From an uncultured Lachnospiraceae bacterium (GTDB lineage: Bacteria; Bacillota; Clostridia; Lachnospirales; Lachnospiraceae): a stretch of 16,282 nt of DNA. Within the stretch, counting starts at the first letter, position 1. Every line of letters starts with the position of its first letter. The position numbers and the translations under genes are program-made. Positions 1 to 6,282 of this stretch are shown here, in pieces. A model generated the notes under the pieces. The model saw only the letters and a program-made list of their open reading frames with translations. It had not been told where the DNA came from and did not search any database. Location of the stretch: contig CAJTXH010000060.1 of NCBI GenBank assembly GCA_910580005.1, forward strand, positions 1 to 16,282, written 5' to 3'.

Positions 1-47
1 AGTATATATTTTTTACTTGCTGTTACATAAATAATATTCCTGTATCT

Positions 48-75
48 TCCGTCTGCAAACAAAGGACGGCTGGAA
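48..75 (+). repeat. Partial copy of dispersed element (copy 1, 28-bp core)
   Basis: These 28 bases are the exact reverse complement of 16248-16275, so the two ends of the window carry an inverted copy of the same core. The flanks do not match copy 3: identity stops at positions 47 and 76. The core can fold through CCGTC/GACGG arms. It lies beyond the 3' end of rpsR and, unlike the other two copies, does not sit upstream of a visible promoter. The outer CGTCC/GGACG arms of the long copies are not both present. Confidence 0.75.
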
Positions 76-79
76 GGCC

Positions 80-178
80 GGTAGATAAAATAATTATCTA
101 CCTCATATCGGGTTTATAGGAAATATTTCCCTATAATCCAGAACAGCAGTTCCATTATATAATGAAACTGCTGTTCTG
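80..178 (-). terminator. Hairpin series downstream of rpsR
   Basis: Read on the minus strand after rpsR, three stems follow each other. The first, 139-178, is a 40-nt near-perfect palindrome of two 20-nt arms around ATTATATAAT. Its single mismatch (152/165) is C.A on the plus strand but a G-U wobble on the minus strand, so the minus-strand RNA is fully paired, which fits the rpsR transcript. The second is near 114-136, with arms TTATAGG/CCTATAA on the minus strand. The third, 80-102, has 9-bp arms GGTAGATAA/TTATCTACC. None is followed by a clear U-tract, so this is either an atypical terminator or an RNA 3'-end stabiliser. Confidence 0.5.
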
Positions 179-213
179 CCAATATCTGTATCTGGAATTT
201 TCCAGAATAGTAT

Positions 214-474
214 TTAATCAGTTGTATAAGGCATAATTGCTACGTGGCGTGCACGTTTAACAGCAACTGTTAAAGCCCTCTGGTGCTTTGCACAGTTTCC
301 TGTAATCCTTCTAGGAAGGATTTTGCCTCTTTCTGATACATATCTCTTTAATTTATTAACATCTTTATAATCAACTATATCATGCTCTTTATCCGCACAG
401 AAAGCACATACTTTCTTTCTTCTGCGGGCAGGTCTTCTTCTTGCGCCTTCTTTATCGCCTTTATTATAAGCCAT
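214..474 (-). CDS. rpsR: 30S ribosomal protein S18
   Basis: This 86-aa protein matches the full length and conserved core of bacterial S18 (CAFC near the N-terminus, RGKILPRRITGNC in the middle, AIMPYT at the C-terminus). S18 binds the platform of the 30S subunit next to S6. Cys23, Cys26, Cys61 and His64 are spaced as in the zinc-binding form of S18; zinc binding is inferred from the motif. The start is supported by a strong AAAGGAGG site a few bases upstream of ATG. It is the last gene of the classic rpsF-ssb-rpsR operon, with a 31-bp gap to ssb. The highly basic N-terminal run (ARRRPARRRKK) is normal for the family. Confidence 0.97.
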   Translation of the reverse strand: MAYNKGDKEGARRRPARRRKKVCAFCADKEHDIVDYKDVNKLKRYVSERGKILPRRITGNCAKHQRALTVAVKRARHVAIMPYTTD

Positions 475-505
475 GTCTAAACCTCCTTTAATTATTTAAT
501 GGTAA

Positions 506-967
506 TTAACACTTAAATGGCAGTTCTTCCTCAATAGCATCAGGAATATTCATAAAACCATCACCTGCCGCCTGTGCTGGTTCAGGCTTTGCAGGAACTG
601 CTGCCTGCTGGTATCCGCCAGATGGCATTGCTGCTGCCTGTGCCGCTTTGCTTTCAACAAACTCCTGTTCCTCAACTACAACATCTGTTGTATAAACCTT
701 CTGTCCATCCCTGTTAGTGTAACTACCTGTCTGTATACGGCCTGTTACTCCAATTTTTATACCCTGGTGAAGATAATTTTCAGCAAACTCCGCTCCCTTT
801 CCAAACACAACACAATTAATAAAATCTGCGGTCTGGTCATCACCCTGGCGTTTAAACCTGCGGTCTACTGCAAGTGTATATCTTGCTACCGCTGTCTGTG
901 TTTCTCCTGAAGAATACCTTATATCAGGGTCACGTGTCAGACGTCCTACTAAAATAACCTTATTCAT
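506..967 (-). CDS. ssb: Single-stranded DNA-binding protein
   Basis: The chosen ATG (965-967 on the plus strand) gives a 153-aa protein beginning MNKVILVGRLTRDPDIRY, the canonical SSB start. A longer frame exists upstream, but the added residues do not resemble SSB and an AAGGTG-type site precedes this ATG. The OB fold covers about residues 1-105 (RYTLAVDRRF, FINCVVFGKGAEFAENYL, KIGVTGRIQTGSYTNRDGQKVYTT). A low-complexity Gln/Ala/Pro linker follows, then an acidic tip IPDAIEEELPFKC. The DDLPF-like tip normally ends the protein and recruits repair and replication partners; here two residues (KC) follow the PF. It binds ssDNA in replication and repair, and sits between rpsF (20-bp gap) and rpsR in a conserved operon. 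Confidence 0.96.
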   Translation of the reverse strand: MNKVILVGRLTRDPDIRYSSGETQTAVARYTLAVDRRFKRQGDDQTADFINCVVFGKGAEFAENYLHQGIKIGVTGRIQTGSYTNRDGQKVYTTDVVVEEQEFVESKAAQAAAMPSGGYQQAAVPAKPEPAQAAGDGFMNIPDAIEEELPFKC

Positions 968-987
968 AAGGAAACACCTTACCTTTC

Positions 988-1275
988 TTATGCTTCCTGT
1001 CTGACGCATAAATATCTGAGAACATTATCCATAATGCGTACAACCTGCTCAATCTTGCCTGGCACTTCAGGTTCTGCATCAAACTGGATAAAGTAGTAAA
1101 AGCCTTCTTTCATATGCCTGATTTCATAAGCAAGTTTTTTCTTGCCCCATTCCTCAACATTTGTAATGCTGCCGCCGGCCTTTGTCACATAATCCTTTGC
1201 CTTTTCGACAGTTGCTGCTCTTACTTCATCTTCAATCTTAGCATCGACAACTAACGCTAACTCATATTTATTCAT
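988..1275 (-). CDS. rpsF: 30S ribosomal protein S6
   Basis: From the ATG at 1273-1275 this is a 95-aa S6, the usual length, starting MNKYELALVVDAKIEDEV. It contains the family signatures VEEWGKKKLAYEIRHMKEGFYYFIQFDAEP and VRIMDNVLRYLCVR. A longer frame adds 13 residues that are not S6-like. The site AGAAGGAGG lies about 10 nt before the chosen ATG. S6 pairs with S18 on the 30S platform, consistent with rpsR two genes downstream. Transcription probably starts from the promoter at 1412-1440, giving a leader of about 130 nt with several hairpins. Confidence 0.97.
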   Translation of the reverse strand: MNKYELALVVDAKIEDEVRAATVEKAKDYVTKAGGSITNVEEWGKKKLAYEIRHMKEGFYYFIQFDAEPEVPGKIEQVVRIMDNVLRYLCVRQEA

Positions 1276-1318
1276 AGCTGCCTGTACCTCCTTCTGGTCT
1301 CTGGCTCTTCCCATGACT

Positions 1319-1361
1319 CTGGCTCTGTGTGATAACCAGAACCAGTGTGTTTTTTAACACA
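1319..1361 (-). promoter_or_regulatory. Structured leader of the rpsF operon
   Basis: In the minus-strand transcript, a TGTGTT/AACACA stem (1346-1351 with 1356-1361) with an AAAA loop is followed directly by a 9-bp stem (1319-1327 with 1337-1345, arms CTGGTTCTG and CAGAGCCAG, one G-U pair, 9-nt loop). S6:S18 leader motifs that bind the ribosomal protein complex are known in front of rpsF in many bacteria. This position fits, but the diagnostic protein-binding motif was not recognised, so the regulatory role is inferred. Confidence 0.4.
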
Positions 1362-1411
1362 ACATGTCCCAACAGGGAAAAACAAGGAAATTTAACGTAT
1401 CACAATCAAAT

Positions 1412-1440
1412 ACTCTAGCATATATTAACATTTTATGCAA
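1412..1440 (-). promoter_or_regulatory. Promoter of rpsF-ssb-rpsR
   Basis: On the minus strand TTGCAT (1435-1440) and TAGAGT (1412-1417) are separated by exactly 17 bp, and a TGC immediately before the -10 makes it an extended -10. It faces rpsF, with the predicted start near 1405. Confidence 0.65.
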
Positions 1441-1500
1441 GCTTTTTTTGAAATTGAATCATTTTCGCATAACAGTTCAGCCTTCAGTAAAATTCGAGAA

Positions 1501-1525
1501 TTTTTGACAAGCTTTTCGTCAAAAA
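1501..1525. repeat. 8-bp inverted repeat near the presumed IS edge
   Basis: Arms TTTTTGAC (1501-1508) and GTCAAAAA (1518-1525) are a perfect inverted repeat with a 9-nt spacer. It sits between the transposase remnant and the rpsF promoter. The plus-strand reading ATTTTTGACAAG at 1499 resembles the minus-strand ATTTTTCAAGAA near 2718 on the other side of the transposase, so it may be a decayed IS terminus. No U-tract follows on either strand. Confidence 0.3.
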
Positions 1526-1579
1526 TATGAGTTTTGCAGTACCATTTTGCACATTTTAATTCTAAAACGTGTACATAAC

Positions 1580-1632
1580 CAGTGCTGAAAACACTGATTT
1601 GTTACTATGAAGCCGTAAGGCTGAATAGTAAC
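1580..1632 (+). ncRNA. Two tandem hairpins, the second with tandem GA mismatches and GUAA loop
   Basis: On the plus strand a CAGTG/CACTG stem (1580-1596) is followed by a longer one at 1601-1632. The longer stem has an outer 8-bp helix GTTACTAT/ATAGTAAC, a symmetric GA/GA internal loop, an inner AGCC/GGCT helix and a GTAA loop. In RNA this reads as tandem G.A mismatches plus a GNRA tetraloop, while the minus strand would give UC/UC and UUAC. The plus strand is therefore the likelier structured one. It lies at the broken 3' end of a transposase and no gene follows it on that strand, so it may be a palindromic repeat rather than an independent RNA gene. Confidence 0.4.
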
Positions 1633-1639
1633 ATTTTCG

Positions 1640-2640
1640 CTGTAAGGTTTTTATCAGAAAATCCCTGTCTATCCGCCCATTTATCCGTTCCACACCGGTT
1701 CTTTTTTTGTACAGACGTTTCCATTTAGGGCTGCTTCTGGCAACTGGCGTGAAAATTCTTCTGTCTTACATGCATTTGATACGAAAAATCCTTCTGTTGT
1801 GTTTCTGCGGCTTAAATCCGTATCTGGGACTATCAGTTACCTTGTCTTATCCTTTATAAATTAACTTTGTCTTTTTTCCATTGTCCCCTACATACCACAC
1901 TGTACCTTTATAATTATAAACAAGCTGTGTATCCCTGTACTGGTGTGTTTCTTCACCATCTTTCCAGCAGTTCCTTATATCAATAATGGATGATATGTCT
2001 CTTTCTTCTAGACAGCGGATAATTTTCGTGTTGTCATATCTCTTGTCTCCCAGAAAATATTTGCAGCCACTTACCTGCTCTTTATGCCCTTCTTCCATCT
2101 GCTCCAGTAGTTTCATTGTCTCTGTCTTTTCGCTGTTAGATGCCCTGGTCACAGAGAATGCTACGGAAAGTTCATAGACTGCATCATGTTCTCCACGGGC
2201 TCTGCTTTTCCTGTTTTTACTGGTCCGGGTTCCATGGCTCTGTATTGCTTCCCATACACCATAAGAATTTCGCCAAATCCTTCAAGATGCCCATACATAT
2301 ATGTTACCATCGACAGGAACATCCTGTTTAGTTAATCCTGGCATTCCATCAGGTTCTTCAGAAATTTGGAATAGGAACCTGATGATGGGGCGGCATATAT
2401 TTTAAAGCTTCCGTCTTTCTGTTTCACGGATTTGGGTTCAAAACCGCAAAGCGTCCTTAACTGTTTGTTTCTGCGCAGTTCCCGGAGAAGACTTTCCACG
2501 GTCTCATGTCCAAACAAAAAACTGGCAATAAAAGAATTCCACATCGCCCTGCACGGCCAGTCGTTTCTTCCGTTTTTGCGGATTTGATACAGTTTATGAA
2601 CCAACTCCGAATCATCTATTGCAACAAGCACCCTCTGCAA
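1640..2640 (-). pseudogene. Degenerate DDE transposase (IS4/IS5-like, DUF772 N-terminus)
   Basis: This decayed insertion-sequence transposase is recognisable along its length. The N-terminal part (2332-2640, probable TTG start) has NGRNDWPCRAMWNSFIAS and VESLLRELRRNKQLRTLCGFE. A central segment reads GFGEILMVYG, then in another frame AIQSHGT and GEHDA. The next block is YELSVAFSVTRASNSE followed by GDKRYDN, and the C-terminal block is SPKWKRLYKKRTGVERINGR. Lesions visible are a stop at 2332-2334, a frameshift near 2252, a missing segment after GEHDA (about 2180), stops at 1847 and about 1765, and loss of the normal C-terminus near 1655. The Asp of the usual DGK motif is Tyr, so the first catalytic acid is also lost. 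A promoter-like TTGCAA-16 bp-TAGAAT lies just upstream. It is not expected to transpose. Confidence 0.88.
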
Positions 2641-2835
2641 TCTGTCTAAACCTCATAAAAAATCAAAATCATTCTACTAAATTAAAAAAGATTTGCAAGA
2701 GGTTCTTGAAAAATGGCAGGATAACCACTGTTAAGGCAAGCCACATATTATGAGGATTGATAATACAATTACCGCTACCACTTCTTACCTCTAATATTAT
2801 CCATTAACCTCATGCAATTATATAATCGGTACAAT

Positions 2836-3423
2836 TTACTGATTTTTTGTTATAGAATAAAACATATATATCTTTGCATGAAATCCCTTTTGTTTTGCAT
2901 GTTTTTCTGGTATGCGTTTTATCTCTTTAAACCCGGATTGCAAATAACATTGTATGGCTGTCGTATTGATATCGGTAACATCAAGAATAAATTCCTGATA
3001 GCCACTTAATTCCATGCTTTCTTTTAGAAGAAGCATAGCTATTCCTTTTCTTCTATATTCCTTCCGAACAGTGACAAATTCTATATAACCTGTACCTGTG
3101 GGATAGTCAAGTTGCCCCTCAAATTCCTCTTTTAAAACAATACTGGCAATCAGCCCTTTTAGAAATCCAAGATACTTTCGCATAGACGGCTTGTCTACCC
3201 TTGCAGCCCTGCCATAAGAATCAGATATTGCCATTGTTGCCATAATTTTACCATCTGTTTCTGCTACATAAAACTTATCTATTTTTAATCCTGTTGCAAT
3301 AGCTGAAGCAATTTTTCTATTATCCTTAGATAATACTGAAAAATCTTTTTCAAATCCGTCAGCAATACATAAGGCAATAGCGTAACGGTCCTGCTCTGTT
3401 GCTTTCCGTATATGTTTATCCAT
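2836..3423 (-). CDS. GNAT-family N-acetyltransferase
   Basis: This 195-aa protein has the GNAT fold. A beta-4/alpha-3 motif A reads YIEFVTVRKEYRRKGIAMLLL (about residues 113-133), where the RRKGIA loop contacts the acetyl-CoA pyrophosphate. It is followed by LDVTDINTTAIQCYLQSGFKE (about 147-167), the motif B region. A central insertion (about 70-110, KYLGFLKGLIAS) resembles GNATs that act on small molecules. The substrate cannot be deduced. The ATG has a GGAGAG site 8 nt upstream. It is followed by no obvious terminator and lies 70 bp downstream of a second GNAT gene on the same strand, so the two may be co-transcribed. Both lie in the accessory patch between the transposase remnant and the truncated cotJC. 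Confidence 0.85.
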   Translation of the reverse strand: MDKHIRKATEQDRYAIALCIADGFEKDFSVLSKDNRKIASAIATGLKIDKFYVAETDGKIMATMAISDSYGRAARVDKPSMRKYLGFLKGLIASIVLKEEFEGQLDYPTGTGYIEFVTVRKEYRRKGIAMLLLKESMELSGYQEFILDVTDINTTAIQCYLQSGFKEIKRIPEKHAKQKGFHAKIYMFYSITKNQ

Positions 3424-3493
3424 AAGTTCTCTCCGTTAATTTTAATTTTTTTAACCCTGCAGCTCCTTATTTGCTTATCCCCACAAACAGAAT

Positions 3494-3976
3494 TTATCTA
3501 TGAACCGAATACAGAAAATGAAGCATATCCCCATTGTAATATTGCGTGATAAATTCATCTTCTTTACTCATACCAATACTTTCAGCTACTTTGATGGAAG
3601 CAAAATTATCTGCTTTGATGATTGAATACACCTTATCTCTATTCAACTGTCCAAAGGCATATTTCTTACAGCCATCGGCGGCTTCCCTTACATATCCAAA
3701 GTGCCAAAACTTTTCTTTTAATAAATAACCAATTTCAAGCACTTCTGTATTTTTATATGGCTGTATTGTAAGCCCTGCTTGCCCAATCATTTCGTCTGTG
3801 TCTTTTAGTCTAACTGCCCACAAACCAAACCCATTTTTCTTATATCGTTCAATTTGCCGGTTAAGCCACACTTGGACGTCATTATCTGAAAAATCATGTT
3901 TATACGCATACATTACATCTGGATTTTGTAAAATCTCGGCTAAATCTTCAAAATCGCTTTGCGTTATTTCTCTCAA
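3494..3976 (-). CDS. GNAT acetyltransferase, RimJ/RimL-like, start disrupted
   Basis: Seen: LREITQSDFEDLAEILQNPDVM, GFGLWAVRLKDTDEMIGQAGL, EVLEIGYLLKEKFWHFGYVREA and the C-terminal ADNFASIKVAESIGM, the order found in the Acetyltransf_3 type (N-terminal or ribosomal-protein acetyltransferases and drug-modifying relatives). The nearest start codon in frame is TTG at 3974-3976, inside what is normally conserved N-terminal sequence. The frame stays open upstream to about 4027 (IKIRNFSEEFLGTEPLYLRE) but has no ATG, GTG or TTG there. The well-placed ATG at 4035-4037, behind AGAGGTG, is one base out of frame and stops after four codons. The gene is thus either 5'-frameshifted, started weakly, or read by a +1 shift. 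Substrate unknown. Confidence 0.7.
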   Translation of the reverse strand: MREITQSDFEDLAEILQNPDVMYAYKHDFSDNDVQVWLNRQIERYKKNGFGLWAVRLKDTDEMIGQAGLTIQPYKNTEVLEIGYLLKEKFWHFGYVREAADGCKKYAFGQLNRDKVYSIIKADNFASIKVAESIGMSKEDEFITQYYNGDMLHFLYSVHR

Positions 3977-4076
3977 ATATAAAGGCTCAGTTCCTAAAAA
4001 CTCCTCTGAGAAATTTCTTATCTTAATTACTTAGCATAAATTCACCTCTGCGCTAAACCTAACACTATTGAACGAA

Positions 4077-4170
4077 CGATTGTGTAGTTTAGTACATTAT
4101 AAGCACTTTTCAAAAGAAAATCAACGGTATCAAACCACACAATCTCATGTTTTCAATTGTGTGGTTTAGT
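4077..4170. repeat. Operator-like array: direct repeat plus 12-bp palindrome
   Basis: The 17-mers at 4077-4093 and 4154-4170 match at 15 of 17 positions (core ATTGTGTRGTTTAGT) and lie 77 bp apart. A perfect inverted copy of the 12-bp core, AAACCACACAAT (4132-4143), faces 4156-4167 across a 12-nt spacer. The promoter at 4096-4124 lies between the outer sites, with one site directly downstream of its -10. The arrangement is what a TetR- or MarR-type repressor array would look like; no intact regulator gene is present nearby. No U-tract follows the palindrome, so a terminator is unlikely. Confidence 0.6.
4096..4124 (-). promoter_or_regulatory. Strong promoter for the GNAT pair
   Basis: On the minus strand TTGATT (4119-4124) and a consensus TATAAT (4096-4101) are 17 bp apart. 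The predicted start falls inside the operator-like site 4077-4093. It drives the genes at 3494-3976 and probably 2836-3423. Confidence 0.75.
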
Positions 4171-4181
4171 ATAGAGATTTA

Positions 4182-4345
4182 TCCATCCCGAAGTACCGCA
4201 AAGTCCGGTGAAATAAGGCTTTCTGCCACCTTTTGCATATCTGTCCGCATCCCTCTTTCCAATTCTCTCATAGCTAACAAAGCTATGTACAAACAATCCG
4301 AAGGTACTGGGCTTGTCCGCATATTCCTCAATATGGCACATTTCT
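4182..4345 (-). pseudogene. Unidentified gene fragment abutting truncated cotJC
   Basis: On the minus strand one frame reads a plausible helical C-terminus (LYIALLAMRELERGMRTD, then MQKVAESLISPDF) and stops at about 4182. Upstream, the frame runs into antisense of the cotJC remnant, so its 5' part is missing. I do not recognise the family. It ends just before the operator-like palindrome. Its sharp boundary with cotJC at about 4345-4352 marks a rearrangement junction. It may be the tail of a mobile-element or regulator gene, or only an open frame by chance. Confidence 0.3.
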
Positions 4346-4351
4346 GAGCAC

Positions 4352-4780
4352 AATGTAGGTACAGAAGAACTTGCACACCTTGAAATGGTTGCAACTATTG
4401 TACGCCAGCTTACTAAAGACCTTACTCCAGAGGAAATAAAGGCATCTGGCTTTGACAAATATTATGTTGACCATACCCTTGCAATCTGGCCAACAGCAGC
4501 AGCAGGCATTCCATTTAATGCATGTGAATTCCAGTGCAAAGGTGATACTATTACCGATTTATATGAGGATATGGCTGCTGAACAGAAAGCAAGAAGCACT
4601 TATGATAATATCCTGAGATTAATTAAAGACCCTGAAATTGCAGACCCTATCCGCTTCTTAAGGGAACGTGAAGTTGTACACTTTCAGCGTTTTGGTGAAA
4701 CATTACGCCGTGTCCAGGATGACCTTAACAGCAAAAACTTCTATGCTTTTAATCCACAAATTGATAAGAAATCCTGCTAA
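4352..4780 (+). pseudogene. cotJC: 5'-truncated manganese catalase / spore coat protein CotJC
   Basis: The product matches the C-terminal two thirds of CotJC-type manganese catalase: GTEELAHLEM, DHTLAIWPTAAAGIPFNA, GDTITDLYEDMAAEQKARST and FLREREVVHFQRFGE. Family members are about 190 or more residues and place GTEE(L/F)AHLE near residue 62, so roughly the first 60 residues are missing, including the helix that carries the first manganese-ligating Glu. The later ligand region (EELAH, YED..AEQKAR, EREVVH) is intact. The reading frame extends upstream only to a TTG at 4313 with no ribosome-binding site and unrelated residues. In intact form it would detoxify hydrogen peroxide or sit in the spore coat. 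A strong terminator follows, consistent with this being the original 3' end. Confidence 0.85.
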
Positions 4781-4818
4781 TATAATAAGTTTTAATTAGA
4801 ATTTTCAGGTTATAATGG

Positions 4819-4849
4819 CACACAGGCAGTAAAAGCCTGTGTGTTTTTT
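4819..4849 (+). terminator. Rho-independent terminator of cotJC
   Basis: A perfect 9-bp stem CACACAGGC/GCCTGTGTG (4819-4827 with 4835-4843), 7-nt loop, is followed directly by six T. It retains its function although the gene in front of it has lost its 5' end. Confidence 0.93.
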
Positions 4850-4864
4850 ACTTCTAACATTAAT

Positions 4865-4893
4865 TTACCACATATTAATTATAAAATTATATA
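4865..4893 (+). promoter_or_regulatory. Possible promoter of the DUF3810-like gene
   Basis: TTACCA (4865-4870) and TATATA (4888-4893) are 17 bp apart in a very AT-rich stretch, about 60 bp before the start codon. Each box matches four of six consensus bases, so this is tentative. Confidence 0.35.
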
Positions 4894-4951
4894 GATAAAA
4901 AAACACTACATACAATGAAATACAAAATTTACAAGGAATAAGGGCAATGCC

Positions 4952-6148
4952 ATGAAAATACATACAAATCCACATAGCCCATTCATTAAAAATACAATGG
5001 GCAAAGATACAGAAGAAAAACATACTAATAAAAAAAATGCCAGTGCAAAAGCTAAAAAAAGAATACAATTAATAATAAAACTTCTAGTTATATTATTTAC
5101 AATATTTCTTAATATACTGTCATGGAACAGCAGTACATTTTCTGACTGGTATATTGAAAATATCCTGCCTGTATGGGTTAATACATACAGCCGCTTTACA
5201 AGTATTTTTCCTGTATCTGTTGGCGAGAAACTTATAATACTTGGAATTATGCTTCTTGTGGCAGGTATACTTATATTCCTGGCTGGGCTTCTTAAACATG
5301 AAAATTTAAAGCTGCTACGGCGCAGATACTGGAATATGATAAGCTGGATTTTTGTATTTGTACTGTTAATACAGACTTTAAACTGTTTTATACTTTATCA
5401 TGCTTCAACTTTTGCATCAAAATATATTGATACAGAAAAGAAACAGGAATATGGTTTTGAAGAACTTTATAATTTACGTGAACATGTTGTTGCAAAGATT
5501 AATTACCTTTCAACACAGTTTGAACGTGATAACAATGGTGAAATTATTTTTAATGGGGATTTATATTCTGAATGTATAAAAAGTATGCAACAGCTTGGCA
5601 AAAAGTACGATGTCCTGTCTGGTTACTACCCACAGCCTAAAAAGATATATTTCTCAAACATTATGAGCCAGCAGTATTTATCAGGAATATTTTTTCCATT
5701 TACTCTGGAAGCTAATTATAATACTGATATGTACATAACAAATATGCCATATACAATATGCCATGAGCTTGCACACCTTAAAGGATATATTTATGAAGAT
5801 GAAGCTAACTTTATAGCATTTATGGCATGTATTGAATCTGATAATTTATTTTTCCAGTACAGTGGCTACTTAAATGTTTTAAATTATATTTCAAATGATT
5901 TTAAAATAAATACCAGTGAAGAAGAGTGGAATTCCCGTACACTTATTACAGAAGAAGCTGCATCTGATAATATATTTTTAACACCTGGGGCATGGGACAA
6001 GGTTAATAAAACTTCCCCATTCCAGACAGAAACTGTCGAAACGGTTTCTAATAAATTGCTGGACGGAAACCTTAAATTAAATGGTATTAAAGATGGCATT
6101 AAAAGCTATAACCGGGTAGTACAGCTTCTTATATATTACTATTCATAA
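4952..6148 (+). CDS. DUF3810-type membrane protein with HELAH metallopeptidase motif
   Basis: The 398-aa product begins with a basic cytoplasmic tail (residues 1-37) followed by three hydrophobic segments (about 38-57, 91-114 and 128-150). A large domain follows, outside the third segment. That domain contains PYTICHELAHLKGYIYEDEANFIAFMA: the HELAH zinc-site motif is at 271-275 and an EDEAN motif (282-286) could supply the third ligand. This pattern belongs to the DUF3810 family, whose function is not established; a membrane-anchored zinc peptidase acting at the cell surface is inferred. Start: ATG at 4952, with an AAGGAATAAGGG stretch upstream; the ATG at 4997 is an alternative. The gene stands alone between two terminators. 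Confidence 0.82.
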   Translation: MKIHTNPHSPFIKNTMGKDTEEKHTNKKNASAKAKKRIQLIIKLLVILFTIFLNILSWNSSTFSDWYIENILPVWVNTYSRFTSIFPVSVGEKLIILGIMLLVAGILIFLAGLLKHENLKLLRRRYWNMISWIFVFVLLIQTLNCFILYHASTFASKYIDTEKKQEYGFEELYNLREHVVAKINYLSTQFERDNNGEIIFNGDLYSECIKSMQQLGKKYDVLSGYYPQPKKIYFSNIMSQQYLSGIFFPFTLEANYNTDMYITNMPYTICHELAHLKGYIYEDEANFIAFMACIESDNLFFQYSGYLNVLNYISNDFKINTSEEEWNSRTLITEEAASDNIFLTPGAWDKVNKTSPFQTETVETVSNKLLDGNLKLNGIKDGIKSYNRVVQLLIYYYS

Positions 6149-6222
6149 TTTCTTATATATAAATTTTTATACATAACCTTGTGAAGCGTTTTTACTTCAT
6201 AGTATATACTTTCCTATAAAAT

Positions 6223-6265
6223 AAAAAGCTGCTGCCATTAATATACATTCTGGCAGCAGCTTTTT
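6223..6265. terminator. Bidirectional terminator between convergent genes
   Basis: A perfect 15-bp inverted repeat (AAAAAGCTGCTGCCA at 6223-6237, its complement at 6251-6265) with a 13-nt loop has an A-tract on one side and a T-tract on the other. It can therefore stop both the plus-strand DUF3810-like gene and the minus-strand YvyF-like gene. Confidence 0.92.
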
Positions 6266-6282
6266 AACAGTCCAGGTAAAAA

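Noticed and set aside
4132..4167. Rho-independent terminator
   Set aside because: The stem is perfect, but no U-tract follows on either strand, and its arms recur as direct repeats around a promoter, which fits operators better.
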